A model generated the notes under the pieces. That model was given only the letters and a program-made list of their open reading frames with translations. It did not search any database and was not told the origin of the DNA. A DNA stretch of 64,000 nt from contig JANEZZ010001623.1 of assembly GCA_026122225.1 (NCBI GenBank), forward strand, positions 62,001-126,000, written 5' to 3'. A program made the translations under genes and the position numbers. Below, one piece after another: positions 22,207 to 32,550 of this stretch (positions within the stretch are counted from its first letter, which is position 1; each line of letters starts with the position of its first letter). Source of the stretch: Heloderma charlesbogerti. Lineage: Eukaryota > Chordata > Lepidosauria > Squamata > Helodermatidae.

Positions 22207-22430
22207 TATGGGTGCTTCTAGATGGAAGGCTCCTAGTACTACCAATCAAAAGGTGTTGTGCAACTTCTCTTTAATATATTTTTTCTGGTAAGAAAAAATA
22301 TGGCTGAAGCACTGGGAAAACACAGGAGGGTTATAAATGGAAGACCACCATCTGGATCCCCCCCCCATAAAGTTCAGTGTTTGCAGGAGGGTGATTTGCA
22401 AGATAAAAGCCTCTTCTAGAAGCATCCTCT
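22207..22430. repeat. Non-autonomous DNA element, family E copy 2
   Basis: GGGTGCTTCTAGATGG at the left and CTCTTCTAGAAGCATCC at the right are inverted. The interior matches 2840-3057 in the same orientation. Confidence 0.5.
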
Positions 22431-24894
22431 CTTTCAGCTCCAACGGTGCATTCAGCTTTCTAAGCAGCAAGAGTCTGCTTGGATGTAATTACCTGCATCC
22501 TCATAGAAACTCATTTCAGGATTTCCTGAAGGAAGCACCACTACTTCCCCCATTCACATAAGGGTTCATTCACATATGTCCCAAGCACTCTCTAGAGCAT
22601 TTTTTAAACAGTAGTGGAAAATCCTAATATAATAGTGTGAAATGCACAAGAGACTGCTTTACTTTAGGAATATATAGATAAACTTGGGGCATTTCCTGCT
22701 GTGGCATCCAAAAGTGTATATATGCACTACATTGATTTGCACACAACAAGGTACACGCAAATAAAATGCCATGTGTGAAGTACCCCTCATCCCACTGAAC
22801 TCAGTGGGATTTAAGTGCCTATTTAAATGTGTGTGCCCCATTTCAATGGGATTTTAGCACATTTACCTTTCGCTTATTGCAGTCCCTCCCCACCTCCTCC
22901 CTGCCCCATCCCTAGTTGAGCTGCCTCATGAGAAAATCTTTTCTTCCCTTAAAATAGCATCATCATCTTTAAGGGAGGAACGTTTATATTCTGGAAGCCT
23001 TTTGTGAATATATTTTGGAAGACTTGTGAAGAAGTGAGTCTGATGTGTTCTTTCTAATGCGATTTTTATCTACTGTTTTAAATGTTTTGATATTTAGATA
23101 ATTGCCTTGGATGAGAATAATGGCAGAAAAAATGGTATATACATTTTTGAATGAAAGGAAAAAAGAAAGATCCACTGATTTCGATGACAGCGAGTTAAGC
23201 TTGTGTTTGAAATCAGTTGGATTTACCATGTTTACTTTTTGGCTGGATTATGTCCATTGTTTTTAGAGTGACCTGCTGACTGATTTATTTCTGCATAGCT
23301 TTATTCAAAACAATGGTGTTTTCAGATGTGAGGCTTAAAAAAAGGTATGCACTTAAATAGGTCTCTAATGTAAAACTTGCATTGGTTAGAATGCACATTT
23401 CATTTATCTCCTGCAAACACATAAACTGTATTCACAAGTGGCTTAAACAATGCAAGATAAATCCAAATTTACTGTTTAGGATGGTTATCATGCTTGAAAT
23501 AGAACATGGGCCAACTGCTTTTCAGAGCTGAATGTTTTCCCCTTCCAGATTTGGGAAAAGGGATGCAAAATTTATTTAAGAAATAGAAACTTCCTCCATT
23601 CAACTACTCAGAATATGATACTGAGTTTCCTAGTCAGCTGTTTTTCTCCCCCTCCCCTTCCTCATTTTGCTTCACCTCCAACCTGAAGAACACAAAAGCT
23701 TGCTCATTACTTTGTGACATTTTAGCTGGTCCTAAATAAAGGCATTACCCTACTGCAACTTCATCAGGATATGATAGCTTTAGCAACCCTCCCATACTTT
23801 TATATTTTCCTTCTGGGTGGTGCCAATTGGAAGTCTCCCAATTATGGGTCCCAAAGGCCACAGTGTGGAAGCCATTCCCATGGTTACTATGTCATTCATT
23901 TTAGTAAGTCTACAAAAGAAACCCTCCACCACCACCACCCCACTCACCTGGAAGCTTCTTACTAGTGGTGCAATCCCATATAACTCTGCACATATGTTTG
24001 GGCAAAGTTGGCCACTGTTTCATTTGATCTTAAGAAAGAGATTAGATTCCCTTCATTAATAACTATAACCTTCAGGTTCCTTACTCGTGTCTTGTTTACA
24101 CATCAGAATGAAGCAGGAATGAGGTGGATTGGACCACGTCGCAGTGCAGGTAGGGTGAGTCATATTTCAATTGCACAACAGAAAGTTCCCCTAGCAGGGA
24201 ACAGTCTAGTCTAGAACCTTTCTCCCTGATGTGCTAGCTTTTTTTTTACTTGCAGATGTATATTTTTAACCTGGGGAAGCATCCAAAAATGGTACTCCCA
24301 CCTGCCATCTGAAATAATATAGTCTGCTTTACCATCACAGGATTCTACTGCTTCATTCTCCTGCACATGTAGAGTATGCTAAAACCAGCAGGAGAACACT
24401 TAAACCTCCCAGGACACTCTGTCACTGACTTTAAACTGGCCATTGTGGACCAAAGAAACTTCAAAGGGAGATTAGAGTGAGAGACTGCTGAGTTAGAATC
24501 CATCAACAGGTTCAATTCTATTGTCAGAGGCTTGAATTGGGATGTTTTGTTTTGTTTTTATCACACTACATGTGTTAATTTGTTTACCTAGTACTAGGAT
24601 GTTTGTGTTATTAGCGGCAACTGTTTTGTGAATTTTAATAATGTGAATGACAATGTCAGTACTTCCTGCATTTGATTTCCTTCTGACCTCAATGTTGACA
24701 ATTCACCACCACCATCACCACCACACATACTGTACATATACCTGAAACTCTCAATAACACTGCATCTGTTGAAGTGAACTACAGTCCATGAAACTTATGC
24801 TAGAATGAATTTGGTCATCTTTAAAGTGCCACAAGGCTCTTTGTTGTTTTTGCTGTAATACATGGTTACTCCTCTGAAAATTAACACAGGTTAG
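22431..24894. other. Sequence without recognised genes
   Basis: AT-rich and mostly repeat-free by eye. The segment around 24550-24700 shows no repeat family and is a candidate conserved non-coding stretch only in the sense that nothing else explains it. Confidence 0.35.
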
Positions 24895-25057
24895 AATAGG
24901 TGGTGGGCTCTCCCACACTGGAGGCCTTCAAGACGAGGCTGGACAGCCATTTGTCAGGGATGCTCTGACTTAGATTCCTGCACTGAGCAGGGGGTTGGAC
25001 TCGATGGCCTTGTAGGCCCCTTCCAGCCCTACTATTCTATGATTCTATGATTCTAAC
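24895..25057 (+). mobile_element. CR1 LINE 3' end, severely 5'-truncated
   Basis: GGTGGTGGGCTCTCCCACACTGGAGGCC through GGGGGTTGGACTCGATGGCC to TTCTATGATTCTATGATTCT is the CR1 terminal sequence in + orientation. Confidence 0.9.
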
Positions 25058-25165
25058 CTTTAAGCATTTATTAAATGTGTGGGAGGAAATCCACTTCTTT
25101 GCCACACTTTTAACTACACAGAGAAAATACACCAGGATGGTTACAGTGGCTAAAGAGATAACTAA

Positions 25166-25500
25166 ACCATCCTGTTTTGTTCAAAAGGAGAGTGGGTAAT
25201 GAGTGGTTAAAAAAAAGTGTGTGGGGGTGGGGGAGAGAAGCATAGAGCTGGGGTGGGCAAACTTCAGGCTTCTTGGGTCGACTTTTTTTTTTTTAACTAG
25301 AATCCTAAGATATAACAGGTACAAAAAAATATAGCCTTACAATATAGTCTTAGTCTTAGATATATAGTCGTAGAGCCCAGTCCTATGCATGTTTAGACAG
25401 AAAAAAGTCCCACAACTCCCAGCATTCCCCAGCCACCATGGCTGGGTGGGGAATGCTGAGAGTTGTAGGACATTTTCTGTCTAAACATGCATAGGATTGT
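25166..25500 (+). repeat. Left arm of a 2.9-kb inverted duplication, with family H MITE
   Basis: ACCATCCTGTTTTGTTCAAAAG, GAGAGAAGCATAGAGCTGGGG and CCTAAGATATAACAGGT occur here and, reverse-complemented, at 27901-28080. A family H hairpin MITE (25374-25500) occupies the inner end of this arm, as another does in the other arm. Confidence 0.8.
25374..25500. mobile_element. Harbinger-like hairpin MITE (family H), copy 3
   Basis: GTCCTATGCATGTTTAGACAG and its mirror surround a long CCCCAGCCACCATGGCTGGG loop. The outer TTA is degraded. Confidence 0.7.
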
Positions 25501-26091
25501 AAGCGATCCACAATATACATTCTTTAAGAGTCACGAGACTATGATTGCCAGTTTGGAAGAGCCCCCCCCCCCTTCTGAAGGGGGATCTTCCTTTCCATTC
25601 CTTTCATTACACCTTGCTCATTACATTCCAGGTCTCCCCCTTCCTCTTCAATTGAGCTCATGCTGGCTGCCTTGTGCAGCTTTTTAGAGTTCAGCAGAGG
25701 TTGTGTTACATAACTTGGTCCCCTAGGCACCAGAGCATTTCCACCTAAGTGTTTCCAAAAGTGACACCGCAGAGGAGAGGGCAACGTGTTTCCCTCACCT
25801 CGCTCCCAGTTGCTACTACACAAACCCCACCACAACCGAAAAGAACAAAACAAAAAACCAGAAGCAGAGACTCCAGAGATGTGATCTGGGCACTGAGGAG
25901 AGGATGGATGGAAAGCTCTCGTTTGGTGCCAGCCGGCCAGCAGTTTGTACAGCTGGAATCCAAGTTCATCTGTAAAAGAAGGCGACTCACCCTCTGCTAC
26001 TTCCCATGACCACCTCTGACCCTGACAGCGATTTGTATGCTGAATGGCAGTTTCAGGGTACCCCAGAAGGTCAGGCATGAGGGCTAAAGAA
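25501..26091. other. Spacer of the inverted duplication, no gene recognised
   Basis: Open frames on both strands (for example 25539-26078) show no domain, no homology I know and no splice sites in context. Confidence 0.45.
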
Positions 26092-26862
26092 GCTGAGTGT
26101 TTTTATTTCATAGACCTTACATTTTTATCCCACACCTTTTCCAAGGAGCTGAGGGTGGTATACATGATTCTCTCCCTTCCAGTTTTATCTTCACAACAAC
26201 CTGTAGATGAAGGCTACTGGGATCAGCTGATGGATAAGGGCAGACCCAATATTGCAGTGGAGAAATGTGAATGGAGCACATACATCAGCCAGAGTGAGAG
26301 TAGAAGCCAGGAGCTCACTTCACCCCCTCCCTGCCAGAAGGAGCACACTGTTCCAACTAACTGCAATTTCCTGGGATTGCAGACTCTGGCCTCATCCATC
26401 CGCCAGAGAACCAAAGGCCACTGCACCCGCTGCCTTCCAGGAAGAACATCACAGCAAGCAGGACACCAACCTAGTCTCCTTCATCAGCCAGAGAAAGAAT
26501 AGCTGCTTGATTTGCACTTCCCTGCCAGTAAGAACACCTATAAGAATTTTGAAAGGAAGAACTTGTGCCTGAGTTTTGCTTTTTTCCTCCTCTCTCCCAG
26601 CCCCTTTTCCTTTAGTGTCGTGTCTTTTGGGTTGTAAACCTGAGGGCAGGGACTGACTCATTCTTAATCTTTGTAAGCCACTCAGGGAGCTTTGTCTGGC
26701 TGAAGAATGGGCTAAAAGTACTATAAATAAATAAATAAATAAAAACTTGTGAGGCCAGGTTGTGTGGACCACAGACCTTCATGGCAGAGCAGAGATTTCT
26801 GAACCAGGGCCTCCCCAGTCCTAATCCAGCCCTAACCTCTTTATCATGCTGGCTTGTCTTGC
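26092..26862 (-). mobile_element. SINE family A split by a LINE-tail insertion
   Basis: On the minus strand the SINE head lies near 26862-26762 (AAGCCAGCATGATAAAGAGG) and its tail at 26216-26092 (GTTGTGAAGATAAAACTGG). Between them 26580-26750 has GTAAACCTGAGGGCAGGGACT and a TAAATAAATAAA tail, an L2-like LINE end on the + strand. Boundaries are approximate. Confidence 0.45.
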
Positions 26863-27160
26863 AGATTATGGTATGTTCAGACTCGCAGAATGTCAATTGA
26901 AGACCACTTCTGCAATTCTGTTTAATTATTGCAACGCATATCTTTTAACCTTCGATTGATTGCTTTAAAATGGCCACAAGCCTCCAATCCCATACGCATA
27001 AATTATAATCACCAATTCCCACAAGCAAATCCTTCAAAAGTGGAGGAAAACTAATATAAGCCAACACCTTATCACTAATGCTAACAAGAACCCCTGCTTT
27101 ACCACTAAGCAAGTGATGTAAGGATGAACATACCCAGTGAAAGCATTTGTCCATCTAGAC
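26863..27160. other. Unrecognised sequence
   Basis: Nothing supported. Confidence 0.4.
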
Positions 27161-27297
27161 CAGCGATAGACAACCAGGTGCCCTCTAGATGTTTTGGACT
27201 ACTGCTCCCATAAGCCTTAGCCAGCATGGCTAGTGGTCAACAATTATGGGAGTTGTGGTCCAAAGTCATCTGGAGGGCAGCCAGTTGCCCACCCCTG
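27161..27297. mobile_element. hAT-like palindromic MITE (family P)
   Basis: It runs from CAGCGATAGACAACC to GTTGCCCACCCCTG. Flanks ATCTAGAC (27153-27160) and ATCCAGAT (27298-27305) match at 6 of 8. The core is ATGTTTTGGACTACTGCTCCC and its mirror. Confidence 0.72.
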
Positions 27298-27394
27298 ATC
27301 CAGATCAGGTTCGGCAACTAGCCCAATTTTGTCTACTACCTACTGCCAGCTGCCATTATCTTGTTAGCAGCTCAGCAAAGTCTCAGGCAGGGAC

Positions 27395-27420
27395 AGAGAG
27401 AGAGAGAGAGAGAGAGAGAG
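27395..27420. repeat. (AG)n microsatellite
   Basis: Pure AG run directly before a SINE family B fragment. Confidence 0.95.
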
Positions 27421-27427
27421 CTTTTGT

Positions 27428-27512
27428 AGCTCCTGATTCTCTCTTAACTGGAGATGCCAGAGGTTGAATTTGGAACCTTCTGCTTTCAAAGCACATGCTC
27501 TATGGCAGGGCA
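27428..27512 (-). mobile_element. SINE family B, 5' head only
   Basis: On the minus strand the box-A-like CATAGAGCATGTGCTTTGAAAGCAGAAGG and box B region precede CATCTCCAGTTAAGAG. Confidence 0.6.
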
Positions 27513-27798
27513 GGCAGAAGGTGGATAGGGATTTACTGATAGATCCCTGGGTGATTTGCAGTAGATCTGTGAAGGTTTCTGACTCCTAATTGCTTAACAG
27601 TAGCAGTAACAAAACAAGTTTTGTTTGCCCACCCAAATTAGGCTGCTGAAATGAAGAAAGCTTAGGATAACCAAGAGAGGAGTTTTGTGTGCAAGGACTG
27701 TGGAGGACCAAACATTCAAGTTCAGTTCTGGTACTAAAAATAAACTCCTAGGTTCAAAATGTGCACAGAGGTACCCTGCTTCTTAATTCTAAGGCTAA

Positions 27799-27897
27799 GG
27801 GTGCAATCCTCTACATGTTTAGCCAGAGAAAAGGCTTACAACTCCCAGCAGGAGTTGTAGGCCTTTTCTCCGTCTAAACATGCAGAGGATTGCACCC
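27799..27897. mobile_element. Harbinger-like hairpin MITE (family H), copy 4
   Basis: Ends GGGTGCAATCC and GGATTGCACCC with perfect TAA flanks at 27796-27798 and 27898-27900. It has a shortened loop (CCCAGCAGGAGTTG). Confidence 0.82.
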
Positions 27898-27900
27898 TAA

Positions 27901-28080
27901 GACTATATTCTAAGACTATATTTTTTGCACCTGTTATATCTTAGGATGCTAGTAAAAAAAATACGTCAACCTGAGAAGCCTGACATTTGCCCACCCCAGC
28001 TCTATGCTTCTCTCCCCCAATACACTTTTTTTTAAAAAACCACTCATTAACTACTCTACTTTTGAACAAAACAGGATGGT
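27901..28080 (-). repeat. Right arm of the 2.9-kb inverted duplication
   Basis: Reverse complement of 25166-25373, with small indels. Flanked on its inner side by MITE copy 4 and on its outer side by MITE copy 5. Confidence 0.8.
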
Positions 28081-28084
28081 CTAA

Positions 28085-28216
28085 GGCACAATCCTATGCA
28101 TGTTTAGACAGAAAAAAGTCCTACAGCTCCCAGCATTCCCCAGCCAGCTGTGCTGGCAGGGAAATGCTGGGAGTTGTAGGACTTCTTTCTGTCTAAACAC
28201 ACATGGGATTGCACCC
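28085..28216. mobile_element. Harbinger-like hairpin MITE (family H), copy 5
   Basis: Arms CACAATCCTATGCATGTTTAG and its mirror, loop CCCCAGCCAGCTGTGCTGG. TAA before and TTA after. Confidence 0.78.
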
Positions 28217-28445
28217 TTAAGCAACTCATCTGTAGTAAGCGATCTTGGGCATGATTTTTTGTTACTGAAAATACAAAAACGAATTTAGCGTGCATTTGCA
28301 AGGTCACAATATAAGCGAGTCAGGTGGGGGCCCCTTTGATGTCAATGCCCAGCTTGATTAGCCTCTGGTTCTATCTACCAGCATCCTGTTTTGAGCACTG
28401 GCCAGCCAGAGTTTCTAGGAGGCTTTCAGGTAACAGAGCATAAAG

Positions 28446-28796
28446 CAGGGGTGTGAAACATCTTTCAGCCCAAAGGCTGAACTGAACTGAATTTCGGAGG
28501 AGCTCTCTGAGGCTGCATTCCGGTGGTGGGCGGGGCAAAAGGGGAGGAACCAAAATACCAGCATGTTTTAGCTCAAAGCTCTCACTGCCAGTAACTAAGC
28601 CTTAGGGGAGGCATTGCTACCTTTTAGAATTGGGGGTGGGGGATGCGCAAAAGCTGAGGAATTACAAAATGATCCTCTGTCAAGGGAAAGGGGTGGGGCC
28701 CGGGGAAGGGGAGGTGGCCATCTGGAGAACAGAGTGGACCAAATTGGGACCCTAAACAGACCATATTTAGCCAAGGGCCTGAGGCTCAACACCCTG
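28446..28796. mobile_element. Non-autonomous hAT element (family C)
   Basis: CAGGGGTGTGAAACATCTTTCAG at the left and GGGCCTGAGGCTCAACACCCTG at the right. Target copies GCATAAAG (28438-28445) and GCATAAAT (28797-28804) match at 7 of 8. It has a GGGGTGGGG interior and is related to 41190-41803 and 56446-56768. Confidence 0.82.
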
Positions 28797-28804
28797 GCAT
28801 AAAT

Positions 28805-29410
28805 GCAACAGCCTCTGTTGTTCATCTTCAGCTTGGTACCTGGGTATACTGTCTTGAAGGTTCCATTTTGCTGCCCCCCCCCATTCCACATACAAAAGCT
28901 GACTGGACTGGCATATGATTCTGTCTTAACACTGATAAGACAGCATCCTCCATTGTACCTGAAGGCAGCAGGCTAAATTAGGAGGTGAAGAGCAGATTAC
29001 ATGGCACACAGGTCTCCCCTCCAATACCTTGCTGCCACCTCCCAGCATCTGCCAGTTGAGACAACTGTTTCATTCTGCCTAATGGTAGGGCCAGCCCTAG
29101 TGGATAGACTTCAGAGATGTCAGCTGGATAATCTAATGTGAATGTTGCTAGATCCTTAAAACCCCACATACTTAAAAGGATACTCAGTGATTATCTGTTT
29201 TCACCCTTGGTGAAAACTTTCCCGAAGTTCAACCCAATAATTATCTTCCATCCAAAATGGTGGTTCATTTGAGACAGTTATTACACTGGAAGAGGAAGAG
29301 AGGAAGTAGCAGCACTTTGATTAACAGCTGGGTCAGAAATGAAGCGTGTTTTAAGTCACATTTGATGATTTGGAAAGATTTAAGGACCTGCTTAATGGGC
29401 ACGCACACTT
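28805..29410. other. Unrecognised intergenic sequence
   Basis: No gene or clear repeat. Confidence 0.45.
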
Positions 29411-29495
29411 AAGGCTGCAAGCCCCTCATTGTATGCTTCTCTGGGAGTAAGTCCCATTGAACTCAGTGGGGCCTTCTGCCAAGTAGACATGCCAA
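29411..29495. repeat. Palindromic MITE (family F), diverged
   Basis: Core TGGGAGTAAGTCCCATTGAACTCAGTGGGG, typical of the family at 51099-51188. Flanking arms are eroded. Confidence 0.55.
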
Positions 29496-29544
29496 AGAAC
29501 AGACATGTCCTCTGGCTTTCCATGAGACCTCTATTCCCATGGAG

Positions 29545-29760
29545 AGATGTGTTGCCTAGTGGTTAGTGCTGGATTAGGACTGGAGAGACCCAGCTTCAAA
29601 TCCCCACTTAGCCACGAACATCACTTTGCGGCCATCAGTCACTTTCTCTCAGCCTAGCCTACCTCACAGGGTTGTTATGAGGATAAAATGTGTGCTTGAG
29701 AAGAAGGGAAGACCCATTGTACTCCAAGGAAATGGAGGATGCAAATATAATGTAATAAAT
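29545..29760 (+). mobile_element. tRNA-derived SINE (family A)
   Basis: GTTGCCTAGTGGTTAGTGCTGGA, box B GCTTCAAATCCCC, TACCTCACAGGGTTGTTATGAGGATAAAATG and a TATAATGTAATAAATG tail. Confidence 0.75.
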
Positions 29761-29999
29761 GTAGTCATGGTGACTGCCTTTAGCTCGAACCAGTTCAGGG
29801 CCCAGGGCAGGCGAGTGCTCAGTTTGGCCGGATCCGGTCCCCCTGGGATTTATTTGTTTTCTTGGAAAAGTCAGCTGGTTAGATTAAAGGTTTTCCTGCA
29901 GTGGTGCTGGTGCTAAGGTCTCTCTCTTCCTCTTTAAACGGCTTAAAAAAAAAAATAAAAAAATAAAGGAAGGAAAGGAAAGGAACCCCATCATCCATC

Positions 30000-30573
30000 T
30001 TTTTTCTCTCTCCTGGTCTGTTCTACCCGCTCTTCTCCCTCTTCGCGCTGCTCAACAATCGGTGCTTGTGCTGCAGCCTTGAAAGAGCGAGAGAGAGGAG
30101 AGAGGAAAGCCACAGGGCCGCCTTTTGGCTCCGACACAAGGAGACGTCATGGATTCCTGAGTGTGGAAGTTTGCAGGAAAGCCCTCCGTTTAGGAGATGG
30201 AGCCGATCCAAGGGTTTCCATGGCGCTGGGCATAAACAGGAGGAAACAGTGAGGGAATCCCGTTATTTTACAGCATTCAACGACTATAAACACTCAGCGC
30301 AGGGAAGGAAGTGGCCTTTCCCTCTCGAGTAACCCACACCTCGGAGCACGCAGAGAGAGAAGCGCCCTCCGCCTGCGGGACCCACGCGCGGATCTCCTCC
30401 ACGCGAGACGGAGACACACACACAGACGAGCCTGCACGGGTGGAGGACAGCTGCCCTCGAATCCACGGGGTCGATGCGCGACTATGGTCTAAAGAAGAGC
30501 CGATCTAGATAGATATAGATTTGCTTTTCTTTCTCTCCCTCTCTCTAAATATATCTATATAATCACAATCCAA
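30000..30573 (+). promoter_or_regulatory. NFATC2: Probable promoter and 5' UTR of the upstream NFATC2 first exon
   Basis: The sequence turns CpG-rich here (for example around 30040-30060 and 30380-30480), unlike the AT-rich flanks. It carries TATAAA at 30285-30290 and runs without repeats into the exon ATG at 30574. A pyrimidine tract and ATCTATAT-rich stretch at 30520-30565 lies just before the ATG. Transcription start sites cannot be fixed by eye. Confidence 0.5.
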
Positions 30574-30637
30574 ATGCAGAGAGAAACCGCATGCCGGCTG
30601 GTACACTACCACCACATCATGAGGTCTATGGATCAAG
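30574..30637 (+). CDS. NFATC2: NFATC2 alternative first coding exon (upstream, short-leader isoform)
   Basis: This is the 5' coding exon of nuclear factor of activated T cells 2, a calcineurin-regulated Rel-family transcription factor that moves from cytoplasm to nucleus after calcium signalling. The reading frame from the ATG at 30574 gives 21 residues beginning MQRETACRLVHYH and ending IMRSMDQ, followed by one base (G) and a GT donor at 30638. It matches the mammalian NFATC2 short-leader isoform as I remember it: MQRE, RL, H.H, IM, S and DQ are shared, about 14 residues, and here it is two residues shorter. The phase-1 junction agrees with the exon 1 used by the long isoform at 49496. The ATG context has C at -3, so it is moderate. 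The exon lies in a CpG-rich stretch with a TATA-like TATAAA at 30285. The 5' UTR start cannot be placed. Identity is recognised by family knowledge, not by a search. Confidence 0.85.
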
Positions 30638-31413
30638 GTAGAGTCCTTGCTATTTTTATTTATTTACTTACTGATCTATTTATGTGTTTGTTTCCAGCTC
30701 TCTCTCTCTCTCTCCCCCCCCCCTTTTTATTTATCCCTAGCGTCGATTCTGTCGTTCGTGGGCGTTATGCTTCTCTGTGACTGCGCGTCGCCGACTGCGC
30801 GCTGTCTATCTTTCTGTCTCGCTCGCTCCTGCCGCTTTCCTGCTTTTTGGAAAAGGCTGGCCGCCTGCAACCCTCTGCACAGAACAAGTAGGGAATTCAG
30901 TGGGACTTTCTTCTAAGTCAATACAACTTTCCTCAATGGGCCATTTTCTCAAGAGTTTGGAGATGATGTTGTCTGAAGGGACCTGGGGGGTGGGGGGAGG
31001 AAATAAGGGATTCCCCATGGGGGAGGCGTGCGAGCGCGCCACCTAAAAAAAATGAAAATAGTATAGATGATTGATGGCTTGGGGCTGGTGAGATGCTGCG
31101 TCCCGTCCCGTCCCCCATTCTACTTGGAAGAATTTTCCTCTCTCCAATCTAGGCTGAAAGAAATCGCCTTTCAACTCCATCCAGAGTGACCTTCCTCTTA
31201 CAAACCCATCGGAGAGGTTCGGGTTTGCTAAGCAGTTGGTGTGGTTTTGGTTTAACTCTTGATTAACCTCTTCAGAGTCCAGCTTTCAGGAGGCTTCATG
31301 GGTGGCTGTCACGTAGAGTGGATTATTTTTATGTTGGCAGTAGATGATTTAAGATCCGCTGAGGAGTTACCGTTAACCAGGCAGCAAGTGACAGATTCCC
31401 GACTTAAAACTCC

Positions 31414-31575
31414 GACTGTCCGATCCTATCCGTGCTTGCTCCGGAGTAAGCCGCACAGAGCTCAATGGCGCATAAGTATGCACAAAACCGCAGCCTCGCA
31501 GACCTCTGCGTTTTTACTCAGATGCACACCTCAGTTTACTCCCAAGTAAGCATGCCTAGGATCGCAGCCCTTAGG
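31414..31575. repeat. Diverged palindromic repeats (family F)
   Basis: Two pieces, with GGAGTAAGCCGCACAGAGCTCAATGG and TTTACTCCCAAGTAAGCATGCCTAGGATCGCAG. Confidence 0.45.
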
Positions 31576-32157
31576 CTGCTTCTAATCAGTGCCCTTGGAT
31601 ACTTTCCCAGAGGCTACTTAATGTAGACATGCATCACCACCATAATTGTGATGATTTTGCAAGTTACACGCCACTTTCATTGGGGCAGTTACTTATAGCG
31701 GGCAGACATCCGTATCAAGACCCTGCCCTTAAATAGCGAAGGCTAAGGGCGTCACCTTCATACCTTGGCGGTAATAACATGATTGCATATTCCTGTTTTA
31801 TATTAGATTACACGGACGCTTCATTGTTGGATATTTGGGGCTGTGGTGTGTACACTGCTAGGAGGATTTCTCTCTCGTCAATTTCAGCACCGTCTGAGTC
31901 CCGGGAGAGGCGGCTCTAGTCAATTTCAGCACCGCCCGACTCCCGGGAGACGCAGCTCCTGGGCGAGACAGAGCTGCGGAGATCCATCTGGGGGTGTCTG
32001 GTAGTTTGCGGGGAGCATCAAGCCGAGGCCCGTCTCCACATAGTGAAGGAAGAGTTAAGGGAATCGTGAGAGGAGGAGTTTTCGCGGCGTGTCACGGAGG
32101 CCGAGCAGAATGTAGGTTTGGTTGTGTTCAACGTGGACGGCTCCCGCGGCAATCAGG

Positions 32158-32240
32158 TCTGCGCAATCCTAAATTTGGGAGTAGTAAACTCCACTGAACA
32201 CAGTGGGACTTCCTAAACACGCCCGGGATTGCTCCGTGAA
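32158..32240. repeat. Palindromic MITE (family F)
   Basis: GCGCAATCCTAAATTTGGGAG ... CACTGAACACAGTGGGACTT ... CCCGGGATTGCTCC. Confidence 0.55.
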
Positions 32241-32432
32241 AGGTGTCACTGAGGCCGACCAAGTCAGACGTTTCGGTTTAAATAAGCGGCAGCAAAAATA
32301 ATAGGCCGGGGTCTTCATGAGGTGCCCGAATAGAATCGCTTTCTCATAACTTTTTTGTAAATCTAATCTAGAAGAGAAGTTTGATGTTTTCTCAGGCCGT
32401 CCCGGTAATGAAGAATGTTATATTCTGTACGG

Positions 32433-32550
32433 CAGGGATGGGGAAATTGTGGCCCTCCAGATGTTGGACTACAGATCCTACCATCCCTGACCATTGCCCA
32501 CGCTGGCTGGGACGTATGGGAGTTGGAGGGCTGCACGTTCATCACTCCTG
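32433..32550. mobile_element. hAT-like palindromic MITE (family P)
   Basis: CAGGGATGGGGAAA to TTCATCACTCCTG. Flanks CTGTACGG (32425-32432) and CTATAGGG (32551-32558) match at 6 of 8. Confidence 0.72.

Noticed and set aside
25539..26078. 179-codon minus-strand open frame
   Set aside because: No recognisable domain, no splice context, compositionally like its surroundings.
1..30000. 3' exons of the neighbouring gene (ATP9A lies upstream of NFATC2 in human)
   Set aside because: No frame with P-type ATPase motifs was found; the neighbour is probably outside the window.
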